This document shows, piece after piece, positions 9,278-18,588 of a stretch of 64,000 nt of DNA (positions are counted from its first letter, which is position 1; every line of letters begins with the position of its first letter). This stretch comes from CAZFER01 sp964517495. Its GTDB lineage: Bacteria > Hinthialibacterota > Hinthialibacteria > Hinthialibacterales > Hinthialibacteraceae. The DNA lies in assembly GCA_964517495.1 (NCBI GenBank), contig CAZFER010000029.1, positions 1 through 64,000 of the forward strand. The letters run 5' to 3'. Both the position numbers and the translations under genes were made by a program. Below the pieces are notes generated by a model, which saw only the letters and a list, made by a program, of their open reading frames with translations, was not told the DNA's origin and did not search any database.

Positions 9278-9381
9278 GTTCTGGCCTCGTTAATAATGTA
9301 TTGAGTTTACTTGAATTAAGAAATGTACCACGAAAAAAAAGAAATTCAATATGTTTTTATTTTTTTTAATGATCGACTGTA

Positions 9382-9401
9382 TAATATACTTAAGTATATT
9401 A
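9382..9401. promoter_or_regulatory. 20-bp perfect palindrome overlapping a -10-like box
   Basis: TAATATACTTAAGTATATTA is a perfect 20-bp palindrome. A TATAAT hexamer (9380-9385) overlaps its left edge, and AAGGAG lies 8 bp after it, so a dimeric repressor bound here would block transcription of the gene at 9423. No clear -35 box is seen. Confidence 0.5.
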
Positions 9402-9422
9402 ATTCTACAAGGAGATATTACC

Positions 9423-10439
9423 ATGAACGTATTCATATATCTTTTGCTTATAATTACATCAAACTTGATTCATTCACATGATGTGAGTAGTGATACTGAA
9501 CATTTTTTATCAAAAGCCGAAATCAAAGAATGTCTTGAAGAGGGCTATACGGAACTGTTCAATGAGATCAAGGAAAAAGCGAGGAATAAGGGGAAACCAA
9601 ACATAAAGGCTCTTCCAACCTATAATGCATACCAAAAAATTGTGATGCGAGTCGAAAATACAATCGAAAAGGGTGTTTTTCCCAGCATAAAAAAAGGAGG
9701 GAAAGTAGCTGAATCTTTCCCTGACATTTGCCATGAAATTTTTAGGACTTCTGGATTCAAACGTTCAATTATTAATTTTGGGGGATTCAGTAAAGAAGAA
9801 TTGGAAACGAATCCCCAAATTCATGAATACATTACCCAAAAGATTTTATATCATTTAGAAGTTGCAAACGCCATCGAGCCTATTTTACCGACACAAGATG
9901 AAAAACAATTGATCCAAAAGCAGTTATCCATATTAAAGCCCCATCTATTCCAAATAGCACTTAAAATATTTGAGTCTTTCCCCAAAGTTATTGTAGAGGA
10001 AGCAGTAGAAATGAGTTTTAGGCCATTCGAAATGGGGCCTAATAGTGTGCGGCATTCGATTGCAAAACGTCCACTCAATTCAATTCAGATTGATAAGATC
10101 ATTGAAAATTGGAACAGTTTGGAACAAGAAAAAAAAGAGGAATTTGAAAAGTATAAAATAACGTTAAATTCACCACGATCTCATCCAAAGATTCAAGACG
10201 TAAAAAAACGCAATATGGTTTACAGAATTTTAAGAGATTATCTCAAAATCCTGGATCAAGCATTTGATGCTCATCTCCCTGAGAACTTCAAAATCCCTGA
10301 AATGCCTGAATTTTTAAAATCGTTTAATAGAAACAGATTAAAAAATGAGAAACCAGAATTGTATGAAATAATATTTGATGCAAAAGAAACGCAGAAATCA
10401 ATGGAGAAGCATTGCAAACAACGGTGGTCATTGCAATGA
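9423..10439 (+). CDS. Uncharacterised secreted protein
   Basis: A 338-aa protein of unknown family. AAGGAGA at 9409-9415 fixes the ATG at 9423 rather than an upstream one. The start (MNVFIYLLLIITSNLIHSHD) is a signal peptide or anchor. The rest is lysine- and glutamate-rich and mostly helical (ECLEEGYTELFNEIKEKARN, WNSLEQEKKEEFEKYKI) and is A+T-richer than flanking genes, which hints at recent acquisition or fast evolution. No domain or catalytic motif is recognised. Its last 12 bp overlap the end of the convergent UPF0175 gene. Confidence 0.7.
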   Translation: MNVFIYLLLIITSNLIHSHDVSSDTEHFLSKAEIKECLEEGYTELFNEIKEKARNKGKPNIKALPTYNAYQKIVMRVENTIEKGVFPSIKKGGKVAESFPDICHEIFRTSGFKRSIINFGGFSKEELETNPQIHEYITQKILYHLEVANAIEPILPTQDEKQLIQKQLSILKPHLFQIALKIFESFPKVIVEEAVEMSFRPFEMGPNSVRHSIAKRPLNSIQIDKIIENWNSLEQEKKEEFEKYKITLNSPRSHPKIQDVKKRNMVYRILRDYLKILDQAFDAHLPENFKIPEMPEFLKSFNRNRLKNEKPELYEIIFDAKETQKSMEKHCKQRWSLQ

Positions 10440-10688
10440 TTCCTGAAGAGCATGAATTATTTCTTCAGCCGTTTCCTGCATAGGTGATAATTTGAAACGA
10501 GATAAGGCAGAAATAAATTCTGCTCGATTCAGGCCAGCTATTTGGGCAGCTTTTTCTTGGCTTAGCATGCCAAGTTCGTACCATTTTATTGCCGCAGCCA
10601 GTCTAATATCGTCTGCTAATTCTTCTGGGGATTTATCCAATCCGATCAATATTTCTTCATCTATATCGATTTTTAAAGTTTTTGTCAT
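10428..10688 (-). CDS. UPF0175 family antitoxin-like protein (orphan)
   Basis: An 86-aa protein. AGGAGGGCT at 10692-10700 places the start at the ATG ending at 10688, giving MTKTLKIDIDEEILIGLD. The core SPEELADDIRLAAAIKWYEL and GMLSQEKAAQIAGLNRAEF is the UPF0175 signature, including the helix-turn-helix-like segment. Members usually form toxin-antitoxin pairs with a DUF3368/PIN toxin immediately downstream. None is present here: the next gene is the convergent unknown 9423-10439. It lies 25 bp after the FAD oxidoreductase and could be cotranscribed with it. Confidence 0.82.
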   Translation of the reverse strand: MTKTLKIDIDEEILIGLDKSPEELADDIRLAAAIKWYELGMLSQEKAAQIAGLNRAEFISALSRFKLSPMQETAEEIIHALQESLQ

Positions 10689-10713
10689 GTTAGCCCTCCT
10701 CAATAGAATCGAG

Positions 10714-12312
10714 TTATGGATTCCCCCTGACATCCTTTTCTGTTTTGATGGCGTCTTTCACCGATAAAACCTGATTTTGATCCCGCAGGATGTTATGTAA
10801 TTTTTCGTAATCGATTTTCTGTACGGGGATTTTTTCATCATAGGCCAGTTTGGCGGCTACCCCAGCGCTGTGGCCAAGTACCATGAATACGGGTTCCATG
10901 CGGATACTGCCGAACGCCACGTGGGAGGCGGAAACCGCCACCGGCACGATCAGGTTATCGCACTCTGCTTCTTTGGGACGAATGCAGCGGTAAGCGATTT
11001 CGTAGGGACCTTTTGGAGGAACCTGGACATCGCCTTCGTTTTCAACAAAACCATCATCGTTGATAAAGCGCTGCACGTTATGGGAATCCATATTGTAAGC
11101 GCCCATACCCACAGAATCTTTCTTGGTCAGATTTTCCTGGCAATCATGCTGAGAATGGATATGATCGCTGATCATGCGGCGTGCTTCGCGCACATACATT
11201 TGATGAGGCCAACCACCATTATCAGTGAACTCATCTTTCGCTGGCCCCCACTCATTGATAAATTCCTGGATGTGCTTGGGCACATCCTTATGGGTGGAAA
11301 GGAAATAGAAAAGACCTTGGGTGTAATGCAGATGGTCCTGATAAATCGCTTCACGCTCTTCATAATCGGCTTCAGGATAATCCCAGCTATTGTTGATGTA
11401 ATCCGTTGAGATAGGGCCACGGTTGTTGATATCGGTTTTGTTGTTGGGCATCCGTGACCAGATAAACATCTCATCGATTTTTATATCCGGCCTGGCCTTA
11501 AGATAACGGCGCAGCAATTCATAGCGCTCGGGTGAATAGTTTGGTGGTTTAACATATTCGCGGCGATTTTCCGGAACATTGGAAAAACACAAGCGCAGGT
11601 TATAGGCCTGCACTTTTTTATCACCTTCACCCACTTTACCGGGATCATGGGTGCCGACAAATGGGATTACGTTGCCGTCTTCGTCATAGGGAGAGATATT
11701 GACATAAAATTGATGGATGGGGCTATGTTCAGCACGTCCCGCCAGGGATTCATCATATTTATCACGTCCCTCACGTCCCCATGTATAGGAGACACCCGCT
11801 TGAGCCATTAAATCCCCTTCGTAAGTTCCATCGATAAACACGACCCCGATAAAAGTATCACCCTGATTGGTTTTAATGGAGATAATTTGATTTTCTCTCA
11901 TAATCACGTTTTCCAACCGTTGCTGCAAAAAGACATCCACACCCGCTTCATCCAGCATTGTTTTCAAAGTGTGTTCAGCCACGCTGGGTTCAAAACGCCA
12001 GGCGATATTTTGCCCGTAATGCTTCCCCACTCGTTGGTAAAACTCACGTGAATAACCACCGATAACGGTGGAGTTCCCCACATCTGTGCGTCCCAACCCG
12101 CCTGAGGTCAAGCCACCGATGTGCTTTCCAGGTTCGATCACCGCCACATCCAAACCTTCACGTGCGGCAGCTACCGCGGCAATCGCACCGCCTGAGGTCC
12201 CACCGAAAACGACAAGGTCATAGATATGGGTGGCGGCCATCCCTGCAGCAGGGAAAAATAAACTGGTTACTATTAGGACAATTAAGTATTGATTAAAAAA
12301 CCTTTTTAGCAT
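10714..12312 (-). CDS. Secreted FAD-dependent oxidoreductase (FAD_oxidored type)
   Basis: A 532-aa flavoprotein with a signal peptide (LIVLIVTSLFFPAAGMA). The Rossmann dinucleotide motif follows at VVFGGTSGGAIAAVAAAREG, then EPGKHIGGLTSGGLGRTDVG, both characteristic of the FAD_oxidored family abundant in Planctomycetes, Lentisphaerae and Poribacteria. The tail VAVSASHVAFGSIRMEPVFM and LGHSAGVAAKLA is the conserved FAD-contact end. GGAGAT precedes the ATG. Substrates are mostly unknown, and sugar or polyol oxidation outside the cytoplasm is a plausible guess. It is followed by the UPF0175 gene. Confidence 0.88.
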   Translation of the reverse strand: MLKRFFNQYLIVLIVTSLFFPAAGMAATHIYDLVVFGGTSGGAIAAVAAAREGLDVAVIEPGKHIGGLTSGGLGRTDVGNSTVIGGYSREFYQRVGKHYGQNIAWRFEPSVAEHTLKTMLDEAGVDVFLQQRLENVIMRENQIISIKTNQGDTFIGVVFIDGTYEGDLMAQAGVSYTWGREGRDKYDESLAGRAEHSPIHQFYVNISPYDEDGNVIPFVGTHDPGKVGEGDKKVQAYNLRLCFSNVPENRREYVKPPNYSPERYELLRRYLKARPDIKIDEMFIWSRMPNNKTDINNRGPISTDYINNSWDYPEADYEEREAIYQDHLHYTQGLFYFLSTHKDVPKHIQEFINEWGPAKDEFTDNGGWPHQMYVREARRMISDHIHSQHDCQENLTKKDSVGMGAYNMDSHNVQRFINDDGFVENEGDVQVPPKGPYEIAYRCIRPKEAECDNLIVPVAVSASHVAFGSIRMEPVFMVLGHSAGVAAKLAYDEKIPVQKIDYEKLHNILRDQNQVLSVKDAIKTEKDVRGNP

Positions 12313-12380
12313 GGTTCATCTCCAAATTTATATTTGATCAGAAATCCAGTAAAAACTGGATTAGGTTATTATCTCAAATT

Positions 12381-13433
12381 TCACACAGTTTTGAACTGAA
12401 ATATCGTTTTGTGGTGATACTTATCACCGGGTTTCAACAAAGTCGTTGGAAATTCTGGCCGGTTGGGGGTATCTGGGAAATGCTGCGTTTCGAGGCAAAA
12501 ACCATCGCGAGGTGAATAAATCTTGCCCGATTTCCCTGTTTTGCTGCCATCCAATACATTGCCGGTATAAAATTGCACACCCGGTTGGGTGGTATAAAAT
12601 TCCATTATGCGTCCGGACTGAGGTTCAACCACCTTGCCACCATAAGACAAATGATTTCCATTTTTGTTCAAGACAAAATTGTGATCATACCCTTTGCCGT
12701 AATTTATTTGCTCATCATTGGCGTCAATTTGGGAACCAATTGGCTTCAGTTCAGTAAAATTTAAAGGGGTGTCTTTAACGCTGTGAATTTCACCAATCGG
12801 GAGCTGCTTTTCATTCATGGGGGTAAATGAGTCAGCATTGAGCATCAATTCATGGTCGAGGATATGACCGTTGCCTTCACCAGCAAGGTTAAAATAAGCA
12901 TGGTTGGTAAGATTCACATGGGTGGGCTTATCCGTTTCAGCGATGTATTCAATGGTTAACCGGTTATCATTGTCCAGGCTATAGATAACGGTGCATCGCA
13001 GATTGCCTGGGTAGCCTTCTTCACCATCCTTGCTAACATAATGCAATTTGAGGACATGTATACCATTTGTATGTGATTCCTCGGCTTTCCACACTTTTTT
13101 ATCAAAACCGACGATCCCACCGTGAAGCGAGTTATCACCGTTGTTTTTGGCCAATGTATAGACATCGCCATTGATTGAAAATGTGGCGTTACCGATCCGG
13201 TTGGCAAAACGCCCGGTGATAGGCCCCAAAAAGGGATGGCCTTCGATATAATCATCCAACGTCTTAAGACCCAGAGTGACATCGGCAAATTGACCATTCT
13301 TATCTGGTATTTCCAATGAAACAATCGTTCCACCATAAGTCATGATCTTGACTCGTATGCCGTTGGTATTGCTCAAAGTAAATAAATCAACTAACTCCCC
13401 TTCGGGAGTATGACCGAAAGGTTCTTTCGTCAT
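12381..13433 (-). CDS. galM: Aldose 1-epimerase (galactose mutarotase)
   Basis: A cytoplasmic mutarotase, about 350 aa. The reading frame is open upstream to 13589, but the extra 52 residues are unlike the family, and the start at 13433 (MTKEPFGHTPEGELVDLFTL) gives the usual length and N-terminus. AGAGG lies 11 nt upstream. The catalytic His is in NLTNHAYFNLAGEG, and the catalytic Glu in GFCLETQHFPDTPNRPEF. It speeds interconversion of alpha and beta anomers of galactose, glucose or similar sugars, feeding released sugars into metabolism, which suits the neighbouring glycosidases. Confidence 0.92.
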   Translation of the reverse strand: MTKEPFGHTPEGELVDLFTLSNTNGIRVKIMTYGGTIVSLEIPDKNGQFADVTLGLKTLDDYIEGHPFLGPITGRFANRIGNATFSINGDVYTLAKNNGDNSLHGGIVGFDKKVWKAEESHTNGIHVLKLHYVSKDGEEGYPGNLRCTVIYSLDNDNRLTIEYIAETDKPTHVNLTNHAYFNLAGEGNGHILDHELMLNADSFTPMNEKQLPIGEIHSVKDTPLNFTELKPIGSQIDANDEQINYGKGYDHNFVLNKNGNHLSYGGKVVEPQSGRIMEFYTTQPGVQFYTGNVLDGSKTGKSGKIYSPRDGFCLETQHFPDTPNRPEFPTTLLKPGDKYHHKTIFQFKTV

Positions 13434-13603
13434 GCTCTCAATAACCTCTTCATAATTTGTGTTTCTGGGGTGTTTGGGACTAAGGTGAACGTTGAGAAAT
13501 ACATTATAACGATAAAATGTTCGATTCAAAACCTCAATATGATATTGCCTTATTCTCATTTTATTTGATATGATAGAAAAAAAGGTCAAGGGGGTAATAT
13601 CAA

Positions 13604-13954
13604 ATGATCCTGCATGCTTCTATTGTCGGGTTAAAAGTTGCCAATCCAGATGCCCAAAAACGTGAAAAAATCTTGAGTGATTGTAAAAAAGGTGAACTCT
13701 TGATGCTCGAGCGAGAATATGGAAATCCACATGATTCCAATGCAGTGGCAGTATTGAGATTAACTCGCGAGAAGATTGGATATGTTTCCAATGAAGCAGC
13801 CAAAAAGCTTGCCGAAGAGATAGATACAAAAAAAACACAATTTGAAGCGGTAATTGAATCTATTACCGGCGGTCAAACTGGCTTCTTTGGTTCGCTTTTT
13901 GGCTCTAAGGAAAAACCAAAGGAGTATAAAATCGCGATAACAAAAAAATTATAA
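13604..13954 (+). CDS. HIRAN-domain protein
   Basis: A 116-aa protein consisting essentially of one HIRAN domain (HASIVGLKVANPDAQKRE, LEREYGNPHDSNAVAVLR, EKIGYVSNEAAKKLAEEI). HIRAN domains bind 3' DNA ends in HLTF and Rad5-like enzymes, and stand-alone bacterial copies are of unknown function, often near DNA-repair or mobile genes. AAGGGGGT is 8-10 nt upstream of the ATG. It neighbours an Rpn-type nuclease gene, though the 136-bp gap argues against tight coupling. The middle (ESITGGQTGFFGSLFGSKEK) is a flexible insert. Confidence 0.85.
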   Translation: MILHASIVGLKVANPDAQKREKILSDCKKGELLMLEREYGNPHDSNAVAVLRLTREKIGYVSNEAAKKLAEEIDTKKTQFEAVIESITGGQTGFFGSLFGSKEKPKEYKIAITKKL

Positions 13955-14090
13955 GTTTTTCACTCTACCACATTTAAATTGAATATGATTTGACGGTTTT
14001 TTATCAGATCATAAGCCATTGATTATTTTGAAATTAGTATCAATAATATTCAGGTATTGCTTTTAATGTTCAAATCAATGGAATAGCAAC

Positions 14091-15125
14091 ATGAAAATTC
14101 AAATTGATCCGTTAGTGGATTGTGTATTCAAAGCGATTTTCGGCCAACCTAAAAATACAATTGCGTTGATCCACTTCCTGAATTCTATTTTGAAATTGGA
14201 TAAAGCATCTCAAATTAAAAGTGTTACAGTTGAAAATCCCTATAATGAGCGTGAACTTAGAGAAGGAAAACTGACCATTGTTGATATTAAAGCCACCGAT
14301 GAGAAGGGACACCAATACCAAATCGAAATTCAGCTTGCTGTTTATCCCGCGTTAACACACCGAATTCTTTACACTTGGAGCAGTATATATCATGCCATGA
14401 TCCAGAAAAGTGAAGACTTTAAAGAGTTAAAACAAGCCATCTCAATTTGGATTCTGGGGGCAAATCTATTCCCAGAGGTGGATGACTATCAGCTTCCCTT
14501 TTTCATTTATAATCCCCAATATAAAATATGTTTAACAGACCATTTAATGATTCATGTGATCCAACTTCCGAAATGGAGGTTAAATATAATGGCACAAAGT
14601 GAACTGGATCGATGGATGTATTTATTCACCGAAGGGAAAAATATCGACGTCGATAATCCTCCAGAGATATTGCAAACCGAGGAGATGAAACCGGTGCTTG
14701 AAACATTAAGAAAATTTTCAGAAAACGAAGAAGATTATCACCTCTATGAAAACCGCCGCATCGCTCAAATGGAAGCAAATACAATCCGGAAGTGGCAAAA
14801 AGAAATCGAAGAGAAAAACAAAGAATTAAACAACGAAAATATTGAATTACAGATTCAAAATAAGGCTTTGCAAAACGAGCGTAAATCCTTGTTAACTGAA
14901 AAAAAATCCTTGTTAACTGAAAAAAAATCCTTGTTAACTGAAAAAGAATCCTTGTTAACTGAAAAAGAATCCTTGCAGACTGAAAAAGAATCCGTGCAGA
15001 CCGAAAAAGAATCCTTGCAGAGAGAAACAGAATATCTTCAGACAGATATTAAACAGAAAGATTCAGAGTTAGAACGGTTAAAAGCCTTATTAAAACAGTC
15101 CGGGATCGATCCTGATAAAAAGTAA
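14091..15125 (+). CDS. Rpn-family PD-(D/E)XK nuclease with heptad-repeat tail
   Basis: A 344-aa protein of the Rpn / PDDEXK_2 family (recombination-promoting nucleases, often mislabelled transposase). The N-terminal half has DCVFKAIFGQPKN, LIHFLNSILKL and the active-site block VDIKATDEKGHQYQIEIQ (D and ExQ). Residues about 225-335 are a long coiled coil. Residues 265-313 are seven near-identical heptads (KSLLTEK, ESLLTEK, ESLQTEK) encoded by a 21-bp tandem repeat. Family members promote RecA-independent recombination or act as DNA endonucleases. The repeat tail is unusual for the family and could vary in length by slippage. Confidence 0.85.
   Translation: MKIQIDPLVDCVFKAIFGQPKNTIALIHFLNSILKLDKASQIKSVTVENPYNERELREGKLTIVDIKATDEKGHQYQIEIQLAVYPALTHRILYTWSSIYHAMIQKSEDFKELKQAISIWILGANLFPEVDDYQLPFFIYNPQYKICLTDHLMIHVIQLPKWRLNIMAQSELDRWMYLFTEGKNIDVDNPPEILQTEEMKPVLETLRKFSENEEDYHLYENRRIAQMEANTIRKWQKEIEEKNKELNNENIELQIQNKALQNERKSLLTEKKSLLTEKKSLLTEKESLLTEKESLQTEKESVQTEKESLQRETEYLQTDIKQKDSELERLKALLKQSGIDPDKK
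14883..15029 (+). repeat. 21-bp tandem repeat, seven units
   Basis: Seven in-frame 21-bp units, the first three identical (AAATCCTTGTTAACTGAAAA plus A) and the rest drifting (GAATCC, CAG, ACC substitutions). They encode heptads of a coiled coil in the Rpn-like nuclease. The gradient of divergence from left to right suggests recent duplication at the left end. Confidence 0.9.
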
Positions 15126-15296
15126 AATTGGGATCTGATATTTATAATTTTAACTCGTTTCTTTGTGCTTCTATTGATATGATTCTCTCTCAAAAGAAAA
15201 GGATATTTATATCCAATCTCTTTTTCTAGCCTGCTTGACTTGCCTATTTCTCAAATGTCACAATAAACCAATGTCCTATTATCAAGGAGCGTACTT

Positions 15297-18179
15297 ATGT
15301 CTCAAGAAGTTCTAGAACGATCAGTTTATATACTGTTTATCATACTTTCGATCATTCTCTTTATGTATTCCCCAACAGAGGCAGCTTCTCTATCTGTTCA
15401 ATCTTTGAAATGTGAATACCTTGTCGATCCCTGTGGCGTTGATAAAAATCCACCTCGGCTCAGTTGGATGCTTGAATCCGACCAACGTGGAGTCAAACAA
15501 TCCGCTTATCATATTCTTGTGGCATCATCGGTCGATCAATTAGCGATGAATGAGGGAGAATTGTGGGATAGTGGTAAAATTCAGAGTGATGAAACCATCA
15601 ATATACCTTATGGTGGCAAATCACTCCAATCTCGACAACGATGCTATTGGAAAGTGCGGGTGTGGGATGAAAATGACAATAAATCACCTTGGAGCCAACC
15701 GGCATGCTGGTCGATGGGATTGCTGAAACGATCTGATTGGAAAGCTCAATGGATAAGCTTTAAAGATGATTCAGAATTCACCGCTTCACCTCAAAAAATC
15801 GTTCTTCCTCCCGCTCGCTATTATCGCAAAACCTTTACCCTCAAAAAACCTATAAAGCATGCTACGGTTTACACCACGGCTTTAGGTATTTATGAACTTC
15901 ACCTAAATGGCCATAAAGTAAGCAACCAGATGTTTACCCCTGGCTGGTCTGACTACAAAAAACGTGTTTATTACAACACCTTTGATGTAACCTCCCAGTT
16001 ATCAGAGGGTAAAAACGTGGTGGGTACCATTCTTGCCGATGGCTGGTACAGCGGTTATTTGGGATATGCATTGCTGGTGGGTTACGGTCCGGATAAATGT
16101 GGACGTTATATCTATGGAAAAACTCCTGCTTTTTTGATGCAATTAGAAATTGAATATGAGGATGGTACTACAAAGCGTATCATCACCGATCCATCCTGGA
16201 AAGTAAACACTGGTCCTATCCTGCAGGCGGATATGCTAATGGGAGAAACCTACGATGCCCGTCTTCAACAAAAAGTATGGGATCAAACAGGATTTGATGA
16301 CAATGATTGGGATAATGCTATTCTTGCCCAACAAAATGACTCTCTGACCAAAACATACTACGATAAAGCCGGTGCACGAGAAGTTGAACTAGGCTTTGTT
16401 GAACCTCAAGCGTTACAGGCTTATCCTTCAGTTCCCATTCAAATAACCGAGGAAATCAAGCCCGTCAATATAACTGAAACTGAAGAGGGTGTCTATATAT
16501 TCAATATGGGGCAGAATTTCTCTGGTGTTGTGCGTCTTAAGGCCAAAGGGCTGAGGGGCACCAAAATTAAACTACGGCATGGTGAAATGTTACATCCCGA
16601 CGGCCGTTTGATGACTGAAAACCTGCGGCGAGCACGAGCCACGGATACCTATATTTTGCGAGGTGATGAGGACTTTGAAACATGGGCTCCGCGCTTCACT
16701 TATCACGGTTTTCAATATGTTGAAGTCCGAGGTCTGCAAAATAAACCCACGTTGGATACCCTTACTGGGCTGGTGATTCATTCCGATACCCCCCTTACCA
16801 GTTCGTTTGAATGCTCTGATCAAATGGTCAACCAGTTGTTCGAAAATGTGGTTTGGACCCAACGATCCAATTTCTTCGAAGTCCCCACCGACTGCCCCCA
16901 ACGCGATGAACGCTTCGGTTGGACCGGTGATGCCCAAATTTATGTCGGAACCGCCACGTACAATGCGGATGTAGCCGCGTTCTTTACCAAATGGCTGGAT
17001 GACTTGGAAGAAGCCCAATTGCCCAACGGCGCCTTCCCCGACTACGCTCCTTACCCCATGATGCATGGCAAACCGAACCGAGGTTTTGCCACAGCGTGGA
17101 TGGATGCAGGTATTATCTGCCCTTACACGATTCATAAAGTCTATAACGACCACAACGTCATCAAACGCCATTATGCATCCATGAAACGTTTTATGGATTT
17201 TCGTGAAAAAAACAGCCCTGACTTTTTAGGTGTTAACATCGGTAATGGTTGGGGAGACTGGCTATCCCTGGGATCCCCAACACCGATCGAATATATTGAT
17301 ACGGTATATTTCGCTAAATCCGCCCGCCTGATGGCAGAAATGGCTGATGCCATTGGCGAACAAACTGATGCCAAGCATTACCATACTCTTTACAAAAATA
17401 TCAAAAATGCTTTTGCAGACAAATATATTAATGAAAAAGGTTTACTAACCATTCACAACCAAACAGCTTATGCACTGGCTCTTTCCATCGATCTCATTCC
17501 AAATTCACTCAAAGACCAGGCCGCCAACCAGCTGGCTGATTTGATCCGCGATAATGAGTATCGCATGAGCACCGGCTTTCTAGGTACCCGCCCATTGCTG
17601 CCAGTATTATCTCAACACGGTTATAATGACTTAGCCGTACGCCTACTGCAAAGCCGGCGCTTTCCATCTTGGGGGTATGAAATCGAAAATGGGGCAACCA
17701 CCGTTTGGGAGCGCTGGAACAGTTATGTTAAAGATGAAGGGTTCGCCAATGTCAGTATGAATTCATTCAGCCATTATGCCTTTGGCGCTGTGTGTGAATG
17801 GATGTTTAAAACGCTTGCTGGTATTGATACCGCATCGGAAGGGTACAAAAAGATTGTTATTCATCCCCATCCCCCAAAACCAAATACCAATCCAGAAAAC
17901 AAGCCTATCCAATGGGTGAAAGCCAAATATCGATCCTCCCGAGGGACCATTTCATGCTATTGGAGAAACGAGACCAATCAATTCGTAATGGGACTCACGA
18001 TACCTGCAAACACTACTGCCGAAGTCCACATCCCCGGAATCGAAAAAGCTAACATCACAGAAAAAGGCCAACCTATTCATCAATTGGAAGAAGTCACCTT
18101 TCTTCGGCAGGAGGATAATGATTATATCTATAATGTGAAATCAGGCTCTTATATATTCATATCATCTAACTCTGAATAA
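15297..18179 (+). CDS. Alpha-L-rhamnosidase, GH78
   Basis: A 960-aa exported enzyme that releases terminal alpha-L-rhamnose from polysaccharides or glycosides. AAGGAG at 15284-15289 sets the ATG at 15297, followed by a signal segment (YILFIILSIILFMYSPTEAA). Domain order fits GH78: N-terminal Fn3-like domain (LSVQSLKCEYLVDPCGVDKN), Bac_rhamnosid_N beta domain (ARYYRKTFTLKKP, GWYSGYLGYALLVGYGPDK), jelly-roll domain, then the (alpha/alpha)6 catalytic barrel with VPTDCPQRDERFGWTGDAQ, GNGWGDWLS and GATTVWERWNS, ending in a C-terminal beta domain. Aromatic and acidic active-site residues are intact. It stands alone with a GH43 remnant immediately downstream, perhaps a former operon partner. Confidence 0.95.
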   Translation: MSQEVLERSVYILFIILSIILFMYSPTEAASLSVQSLKCEYLVDPCGVDKNPPRLSWMLESDQRGVKQSAYHILVASSVDQLAMNEGELWDSGKIQSDETINIPYGGKSLQSRQRCYWKVRVWDENDNKSPWSQPACWSMGLLKRSDWKAQWISFKDDSEFTASPQKIVLPPARYYRKTFTLKKPIKHATVYTTALGIYELHLNGHKVSNQMFTPGWSDYKKRVYYNTFDVTSQLSEGKNVVGTILADGWYSGYLGYALLVGYGPDKCGRYIYGKTPAFLMQLEIEYEDGTTKRIITDPSWKVNTGPILQADMLMGETYDARLQQKVWDQTGFDDNDWDNAILAQQNDSLTKTYYDKAGAREVELGFVEPQALQAYPSVPIQITEEIKPVNITETEEGVYIFNMGQNFSGVVRLKAKGLRGTKIKLRHGEMLHPDGRLMTENLRRARATDTYILRGDEDFETWAPRFTYHGFQYVEVRGLQNKPTLDTLTGLVIHSDTPLTSSFECSDQMVNQLFENVVWTQRSNFFEVPTDCPQRDERFGWTGDAQIYVGTATYNADVAAFFTKWLDDLEEAQLPNGAFPDYAPYPMMHGKPNRGFATAWMDAGIICPYTIHKVYNDHNVIKRHYASMKRFMDFREKNSPDFLGVNIGNGWGDWLSLGSPTPIEYIDTVYFAKSARLMAEMADAIGEQTDAKHYHTLYKNIKNAFADKYINEKGLLTIHNQTAYALALSIDLIPNSLKDQAANQLADLIRDNEYRMSTGFLGTRPLLPVLSQHGYNDLAVRLLQSRRFPSWGYEIENGATTVWERWNSYVKDEGFANVSMNSFSHYAFGAVCEWMFKTLAGIDTASEGYKKIVIHPHPPKPNTNPENKPIQWVKAKYRSSRGTISCYWRNETNQFVMGLTIPANTTAEVHIPGIEKANITEKGQPIHQLEEVTFLRQEDNDYIYNVKSGSYIFISSNSE

Positions 18180-18206
18180 ATCTTTTTCAGCAGACTTAAC
18201 AGGAAC

Positions 18207-18588
18207 ATGAAACGCACTTTTTTACTTTTGGTAATAACAATAATGACGATATCTTCTTCGTCTACGGAAAATCAATACCTCAACCACCCTGATCCTGGCG
18301 TGATGCGTTATGTCGATACATCAAAAAAGGGACGCCCTTTTTTCAAAGATCCTGCTGTGGTTCGTCTTCATGACCGCTATTGGATGTATTACTCTTCTCC
18401 ACCTTTCGTGGATGGGCGTTGGAGCCGGCGAATGGAACGCAAGTGAATCTGGCCATCCCTATGCATTTACCGACCATGACGGACAGGATTATCTCTTTTT
18501 CCAGGGCAATAACGATAAAGGAAAAACATGGTATCTCTCAAAAAAACGCATCCATTGGAACGGGGATATTCCTATTTTGAAAGAATAG
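18207..18588 (+). pseudogene. GH43-like glycosidase remnant (internal deletion)
   Basis: The first frame encodes a signal peptide and the start of a five-bladed GH43-type glycosidase (GRPFFKDPAVVRLHDRYWMYYSSPP), then stops at 18446. A second frame encodes the matching C-terminal end (ESGHPYAFTDHDGQDYLFFQ, KTWYLSKKRIHWNGD) down to 18588. About 200 residues between them are missing, with the junction near 18418. The parts make sense only as one decayed gene that once followed the rhamnosidase. Assignment to GH43 rests on the DPAVV and YLFFQGNN motifs. Confidence 0.65.

Noticed and set aside
10870..11409. 179-codon plus-strand frame
   Set aside because: Shadow of the FAD oxidoreductase on the opposite strand.
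13434..13589. N-terminal extension of the aldose 1-epimerase
   Set aside because: The 52 extra residues are unlike the family and the start at 13433 gives normal length.
14883..15029. CRISPR array
   Set aside because: Units are contiguous 21-bp tandem copies without spacers and lie within a coding frame.
16590..17171. 193-codon minus-strand frame
   Set aside because: Lies wholly inside the well-supported rhamnosidase on the other strand; no ribosome site or family match.
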